Shown: piece by piece, positions 59,020 to 64,000 of the stretch
How positions within the stretch are numbered: position 1 is the stretch's first letter
How the letters are laid out: each line of letters begins with the position of its first letter
The notes under the pieces: model-generated
Seen by the model: only the letters and a program-made list of their open reading frames with translations
Told to the model about the DNA's origin: nothing
The model's database searches: none
Source of the DNA: Hydnum rufescens UP504
Taxonomy: Eukaryota; Basidiomycota; Agaricomycetes; Cantharellales; Hydnaceae
Direction: 5' to 3'
NCBI GenBank assembly: GCA_014904985.1
Contig: MU128954.1
Span: forward strand, 224,098 to 288,097
Length of the DNA stretch: 64,000 bases
Position numbers and translations under genes: made by a program

Positions 59020-60290
59020 ATGTCTGACGGTGCTCCAGTAGCCATTACCGCCGACCACCTCCAACACCTCACTCAACTCCAACAACAGAATGCCGCCCTT
59101 CGAGAAGAACTGGATGACATGCGAAACCAAGGGACACATGTTGCAGGCTTTGTGTCTGCCACAGTTCAGCAGACCCTCCAGCAACAACCCCTGCCTACCC
59201 AATCCACTCGTGAGGCCAAGGGGGCAGACCCCGAACCGTTCTCAGGCGACCGGAAGAAGACGGAAGGTTTCCTGTGCTCCGTCTGGCTGAATATTGCTCT
59301 CCAGCCCAGAGTCTACCCCACGGAGCTGCACAAAATCCTATACACCCTCTCCTGGATGAAGGACGGAGCTGCCGGAGCATGGGCGGAAAGCCTTTCCACC
59401 TCTTTCCTGGACCCGAGACTCACAACCCATATGAGACCTTCGAGGAGTTCCTGGTTGCCTTCGAGAGTGCCTTCGGAGAGCCAGATCGAGAGTTCACTGC
59501 CTGATCCCAACTTTGGAACCTGAAGCAGGGAACAATGTCTGCTGAGGAGTACACCATGCACTTCGATGCCTTGGCAGGTCAAACCGGCTTCGGAGAGGAG
59601 GCCCTTATCGATGCATACCAATGAGGACTCAACAAACGATTGCTGGAGAAAATGCACCTCAGCAACCTACCAGGGACCCTCGGAGGATGGCAGGACACAG
59701 CACACCAGCTGGACAACTTATACCTCCGGTTCCGACAGGCCACAGCGAGCATGAACCCCTATGCACCGAGAAACCCTCCAACACCCACAGAGAAGCCCTG
59801 GACAACACCCCCTGCCCCCAGGCCAACCCCAGTGCCTCCTGTGGCAACACATTCCTCATCAACTTTGTTTGCCCCCATGGATGTAGACTCCACATGGAAG
59901 CAAGAGGCATGACATTGTTACAACTGCCAGGAGCTGGGACACATCTCTCATGACTGCCCGCACCCATGAAAGCCCCGACAGTTCGTCCAGGCAACGGAAG
60001 ACATCGGAGCAATCATCCGTGAGGAACTACGGAAGCTGTTCCCACCTGCAAAGGACACACCAGAACCCTCAGGATCCACTCCACAGGGTTTTCCCAATGG
60101 TCAGCAGTGAAGGATGTGTCCTGCCTGACCAACAGATTCACCCCCCTCCAAAACTGTACATATGGAATCAGAAATGACATGTTTTTCTCCTGATGATGAG
60201 AGTGATGATTCTGAAAACGTATCCACCTATACCAACCCTGTTTATAGCCCTCCACCCTCAATCTGCCTCCTTTCCGAAGACCCTAGATGA
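59020..60290 (+). pseudogene. gag of the Gypsy element, broken
   Basis: Starts MSDGAPVAITADHLQHLTQL with a coiled-coil segment. The capsid-like part (FSGDRKKTEGFLCSVWLNIA, WMKDGAAGAWAESL, then in another frame ETHNPYETFEEFLVAFESAF) is typical of fungal Gypsy gag. A single CCHC zinc knuckle CYNCQELGHISHDC lies at about 59916. In-frame TGA stops are at 59502, 59622, 59910, 59967, 60108, 60126 and 60288. The frame shift is near 59410. Confidence 0.88.
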
Positions 60291-60299
60291 GCCACGGAA

Positions 60300-62460
60300 G
60301 TCAAGGTGAAAATCCAATCACCCTGGACTGGAGCCATCTGTGCCGGAACCACTCTACTGGACTCCGGAGCAACCGGGATGTTCATGGACCCAGCCTTTGC
60401 AAAGGAGAACGGACTAGACGTACGGCTGCTCGCCCACCCCATCCCAGTCTATAACGTTGATGGAATGCTCAATGAGATGGGATCCGTCCGCAAAGAAGTA
60501 GAAGTCATCCTCCGGATTGACAACCACTCCGAACGGGTGGTGTTCTCCGTGATCAGACTGGGTAAAACCAAATTGATCATAGGGCACACCTGGCTCCACC
60601 ACCACAACCCGGAGATCGACTGGACAACAGGGAAGCTGATGCTGACCCGATGCCTGTCTGACTGCTGAGCAATGATCCAGAGAATACGGAATATGGAACG
60701 CCGATGAGAGAGAGATGGTCGGAAAGCCATGGAGACACCCCGGAATGAGCCCGCACCACTGGATGATGATGATGAGACCCTGACCTTGGAAAAAGGGGAT
60801 GCTATTTTCAGCAGCCTACTTCCCTGATGACAGTGAACACTCTGAAATCGACCGAGCAACGTCCACCCCTTCTCAGAGGCTGGCAGAGGCTGCTAAGATG
60901 AAAGCAAACAAACCTGCCAAAACCTTTGAGGAGCTCGTGCCCGAGGAATTCTGTGACTTCCAAGATGTGTTCTCCAAAGACTCCTTTGACCAACTCCCCA
61001 CCTGGAAGCCATGGGACCACCACATTGAGTTCCAAGAAGGAACTCAGCTACCTCCTCCCGCCAAACTGTTCCCACTGTCCCCAGGTGAACAGAAAGAACT
61101 TGACGACTTCCTGAAGGAGAATCTCGCTTCCGGTCGAATCCATCCGTCAAAGTCTCCAATGGCCGCTCCAGTGTTCTTTGTGAAGAAAAAGGATGCAGGG
61201 TTCTGCCTAGTCCAGGACTACCGGAAACTCAACGACATCATGGTTAAGAACACGTACCCCTTACCCCTGATCTCAGATGTCATCGATCGACTCCGTGGAG
61301 CCAAAGTGTTCGGGAAACTCGACCTCCGGTGGGGATTCCAGAACATCCGGATGGCAGAAGGAGACGAATGGAAAGCAGCATTCCGGACGAACCAAGGACT
61401 GTTTGAACTGTTGGTAATGTTCTTCGGACTTTGCAACTCCCCTGGGATGTTCCAGAACATGATCAATGATGTCCTCAGGGAATGGATCGACAACGGAGTA
61501 TGCATTGTGTACCTGGATGACATCTTATGCTTTGCCAAGACTCAAGAAGAGTATGTCTGAGGAGTCCAAGGCATCCTACAGACCCTCTGGGAAAACAAAC
61601 TCTTCCTGAAACCGGAGAAGTGTGGGTTCTTCTGAGATCGGATTGAATACCTAGGGATGATATTCATGCCGGACCATGTGGAGATGGACCCTGTCAAAGT
61701 CGGAGGCATAACAGACTGGCTGGAGCCCAGGAACCTGAAAGAAACACAGTCATTCTTAGGGTTCATTAACTTCTACTGACGATTCATTCAGGATTTCGCC
61801 AAGGTTGCCAGACCTCTAAACGATCTCACCCGGAAAGACACACCCTTCCAGTGGACTGATGCAGAATGTAATGCCTTCCTCAAACTGAAAGCCCTCATCA
61901 CCTCTGCACTGATCCTGGTGTTTCCCTCCAAGTCTGGACACTTCCGAGTGGAGGCAGACGCCTCCAGATACACAACAGGAGCTGTACTCTCCCAACTCCA
62001 AGATGACGGGAAGTGGCACCCAGTGGGCTTCTTGTCAAAAAGCTTATCTGAGGCCGAGAGAAACTACGACATCTACGACAAGGAGCTCTTAGCCATCATC
62101 TGGGCCTTAGAAGCTTGGAGACACTACCTCGAAGGCTCCCTCACTCGGTCGAGATCCTGACAGACCACCAGAACCTCCAGTACTTCCGGTCTGCCCAGAA
62201 GTTGAACCGGAGGCAAGCCCGATGGAGCATATTCCTCTCTCAGTTCAACTTCACCCTCCAACACTGTTCCAGGACACAATCCGGCAAGCCTGATGCCCTC
62301 TCACGCCGGTCAGACCATCCACGTGGGGACTCTGACAATTCCGATGTGGTGCTCCTGAAACCGGCCACCTTCCAGACACAGGCCACCGACAACCTGGAGG
62401 TTGTCACAGTCGAAGGGCCCAGCTGGAGCCTGATGGCATGGATTAAAAGGGCAACATGAT
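60300..62460 (+). pseudogene. pol (protease, reverse transcriptase, RNase H) of the Gypsy element, broken
   Basis: The protease has LLDSGATGMFMD, with the catalytic DSG, and LIIGHTWLHHHNPEIDW. Reverse transcriptase has PFSPLS-like FPLSPGEQKELDDFL, GRIHPSKSPMAAPVFFVKKK, DYRKLNDIMVKNTYPLPLIS, the catalytic YLDDILCF and LGFINFY. RNase H has [76 protein letters not shown] and GKPDALSRR. In-frame TGA stops are at 60666, 60705, 61558, 61633 and 61777, with frame shifts near 60800 and 62145. The integrase that should follow is absent. Confidence 0.92.
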
Positions 62461-62653
62461 GTTAGTAGCATTATAAGTCCCTTAGGCCATAGGGCCACTT
62501 CATACTTTTAAAAGGATTTACTATAGTCTTCTAAACCCCAACTGGTGGAAAGCTTCTCCTCATAGAGGAGTTTGGTGCTGCCCCGGGAATTGCCTCTCTT
62601 CTTATAGCCTTTCTTAGTCACACTGCATGTATGGAAAGAGCCGTGGCAATGCC
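61456..62653 (+). repeat. Tandem duplication of the Gypsy 3' part, unit 1
   Basis: Unit 1 runs from AACATGATCAATGATGTCCT (61456) through RT/RNase H and a non-coding tail (AGTAGCATTATAAGTCCCTT) to GAGCCGTGGCAATGCC (62653). It recurs at 62679-63881. Confidence 0.95.
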
Positions 62654-62678
62654 ATAAGAGAGATTCCACGGGTGTCCG

Positions 62679-63881
62679 AACATGATCAATGATGTCCTCA
62701 GGGAATGGATCAACAACGGAGTATGCATTGTGTACCTGGATGACATCTTATGCTTTGCCAAGACTCAAGAAGAGTATGTCTGAGGAGTCCAAGGCATCCT
62801 ACAGACCCTCTGGGAAAACAAACTCTTCCTGAAACCGGAGAAGTGTGGGTTCTTCTGAGATCGGATTGAATACCTAGGATGATATTCATGCCGGACCATG
62901 TGGAGATGGACCCTGTCAAAGTCGGAGGCATAACAGACTGGGCGGAGCCCAGGAACCTGAAAGAAACACAGTCATTCTTAGGGTTCATTAACTTCTACGA
63001 CGATTCATTCAGGATTTCGCCAAGGTTGCCAGACCTCTAAATGATCTCACCCGGAAAGACACACCCTTCCAGTGGACTGATGCAGAATGTAATGCCTTCC
63101 TCAAACTGAAAGCCCTCATCACCTCCTGCACCGATCCTGGTGTTCCCTCCAAGTCTGGACACTTCCGAGTGGAGGCAGACGCCTCCTAGATACACAACAG
63201 GAGCTGTACTCTCCCAACTCCAAGATGACGGGAAGTGGCACCCAGTGGGCTTCTTGTCAAAAAGCTTATCTGAGGCCGAGAGAAACTACGACATCTACGA
63301 CAAGGAGCTCTTAGCCATCATCCTGGGCCTTAGAAGCTTGGAGACACTACCTCGAAGGCTCCCCTCACTCGGTCGAGATCCTGACAGACCACCAGAACCT
63401 CCAGTACTTCCGGTCTGCCCAGAAGTTGAACCGGAGGCAAGCCCGATGGAGCATATTCCTCTCTCAGTTCAACTTCACCCTCCAACACTGTTCCAGGACA
63501 CAATCCGGCAAGCCTGATGCCCTCTCACGCCGGTCAGACCATCCACGTGGGGACTCTGACAATTCCGATGTGGTGCTCCTGAAACCGGCCACCTTCCAGA
63601 CACAGGCCACCTGACTAACCTGGAGGTTGTCACAGTCGAAGGGCCCAGCTGGAGCCTGATGGCATCGGATTAAAAGGGCAACATGGATGTTAGTAGCATT
63701 ATAAGTCCCTTAGGCCATAGGGCCACTTCATACTTTTAAAAGGATTTACTATAGTCTTCTAAACCCCAACTGGTGGAAAGCTTCTCCTCATAGAGGAGTT
63801 TGGTGCTGCCCCGGGAATTGCCTCTCTTCTTATAGCCTTTCTTAGTCACACTGCATGTATGGAAAGAGCCGTGGCAATGCC
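62679..63881 (+). repeat. Tandem duplication of the Gypsy 3' part, unit 2
   Basis: Same content as 61456-62653 after a 25-bp spacer. The copies differ chiefly by one-base insertions and deletions (for example TTCTACTGACG against TTCTACGACG, and GGCTCCCTC against GGCTCCCCTC), with few substitutions. Unit 2 keeps the TGA codons of unit 1 that precede YLGMIF and GVQG, so it copies an already decayed sequence. It carries RT palm-to-RNase H sequence in shifted frames. Confidence 0.95.
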
Positions 63882-64000
63882 GGATAATGCATCTTTCTAC
63901 CATCATCAACTGTCCGACTCACAGAGTCACGGACCTGTTGATTACGCACTACACATTGTGCGACTCCCAGCTTTATGACTAAACCTTCTTACTTTGCCCT
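63882..64000. other. Window end, non-coding
   Basis: 119 bp after the duplication, with no feature recognised. Confidence 0.4.

Larger units (their letters stand above)
58374..62460 (+). mobile_element. Decayed Ty3/Gypsy LTR retrotransposon, truncated after RNase H
   Basis: The order is 5' LTR, gag, aspartic protease, reverse transcriptase, RNase H, as in Ty3/Gypsy elements. No integrase, chromodomain or 3' LTR is seen. At about 62460 the sequence turns into unrelated non-coding DNA, followed by a second copy of the RT/RNase H part. The frame changes near 59410, 60800 and 62145, and twelve in-frame stops are present. The element cannot encode its proteins as it stands. Confidence 0.9.

Noticed and set aside
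59274..61780. TGA-only stops taken as a reassigned or read-through codon
   Set aside because: The intact genes of the window use TGA as an ordinary stop, for example the HAD phosphatase and the acid phosphatase, and the element also has frameshifts. Decay of CGA is simpler.
62654..62678. The spacer between the two Gypsy units as a 3' LTR boundary
   Set aside because: Only 25 bp, with no similarity to the LTR ends TGTCAG or CTGACA.

Overview
The window looks like genomic DNA of a filamentous basidiomycete, most likely an agaricomycete. Genes are cut by many short introns (about 50-70 nt, GT-AG, pyrimidine-rich 3' ends). The protein set is typically fungal: ATG1, AP-3 delta, SURF6/Rrp14, Sfm1, a GCK-III kinase, two Zn2Cys6 factors and a secreted purple acid phosphatase. 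There is no operon structure, ribosome binding site, CRISPR array or bacterial feature. I cannot name the species.

Layout. Positions 1 to about 32.1 kb are gene-dense euchromatin. In order they hold: the N-terminal part of an UNC-45/CRO1-like protein (-, cut by the window edge); a purple acid phosphatase with a one-base frameshift (+); a Zn2Cys6 transcription factor (-); a PHO13-type HAD phosphatase (+); ATG1 kinase (-); a second, paralogous Zn2Cys6 factor (+); SURF6 (+); a Nit-type deaminated-glutathione amidase (-) packed head to head against Sfm1 (+, with a 10-nt micro-exon); a short unrecognised coding remnant (+); a Ste20/GCK-III kinase (+); and AP-3 complex subunit delta (-, with a probable GC-AG intron). 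These are mostly housekeeping functions: autophagy, vesicle traffic, ribosome biogenesis and modification, and metabolite repair.

From about 32.1 kb to 64 kb the character changes abruptly to a repeat island. It contains minisatellites, a 3-kb region of a 44-bp satellite, a repeat family made of a palindromic 'leader' followed by tandem monomers of about 146 bp, dispersed repeats in both orientations, a sequence gap (25 N), a hAT-like MITE with a perfect 8-bp target duplication, a solo LTR with a 5-bp target duplication, and a decayed Ty3/Gypsy element (5' LTR, gag, protease, RT, RNase H; no integrase seen). Two decayed protein genes lie inside it: an unrecognised gene on the minus strand and a subtilisin-like (S8) protease. 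All twelve in-frame stops I could place in the Gypsy gag-pol and both stops in the unrecognised gene are TGA, which fits C-to-T decay of CGA arginine codons.

Some structure may be assembly-related: the N gap, a nearly identical 400-bp direct repeat 3.6 kb apart, and a 1.2-kb tandem duplication of the Gypsy 3' part that differs mainly by single-base indels. I found no convincing new biochemical system. The most original signal is the leader-plus-satellite repeat family at 41-45.5 kb.
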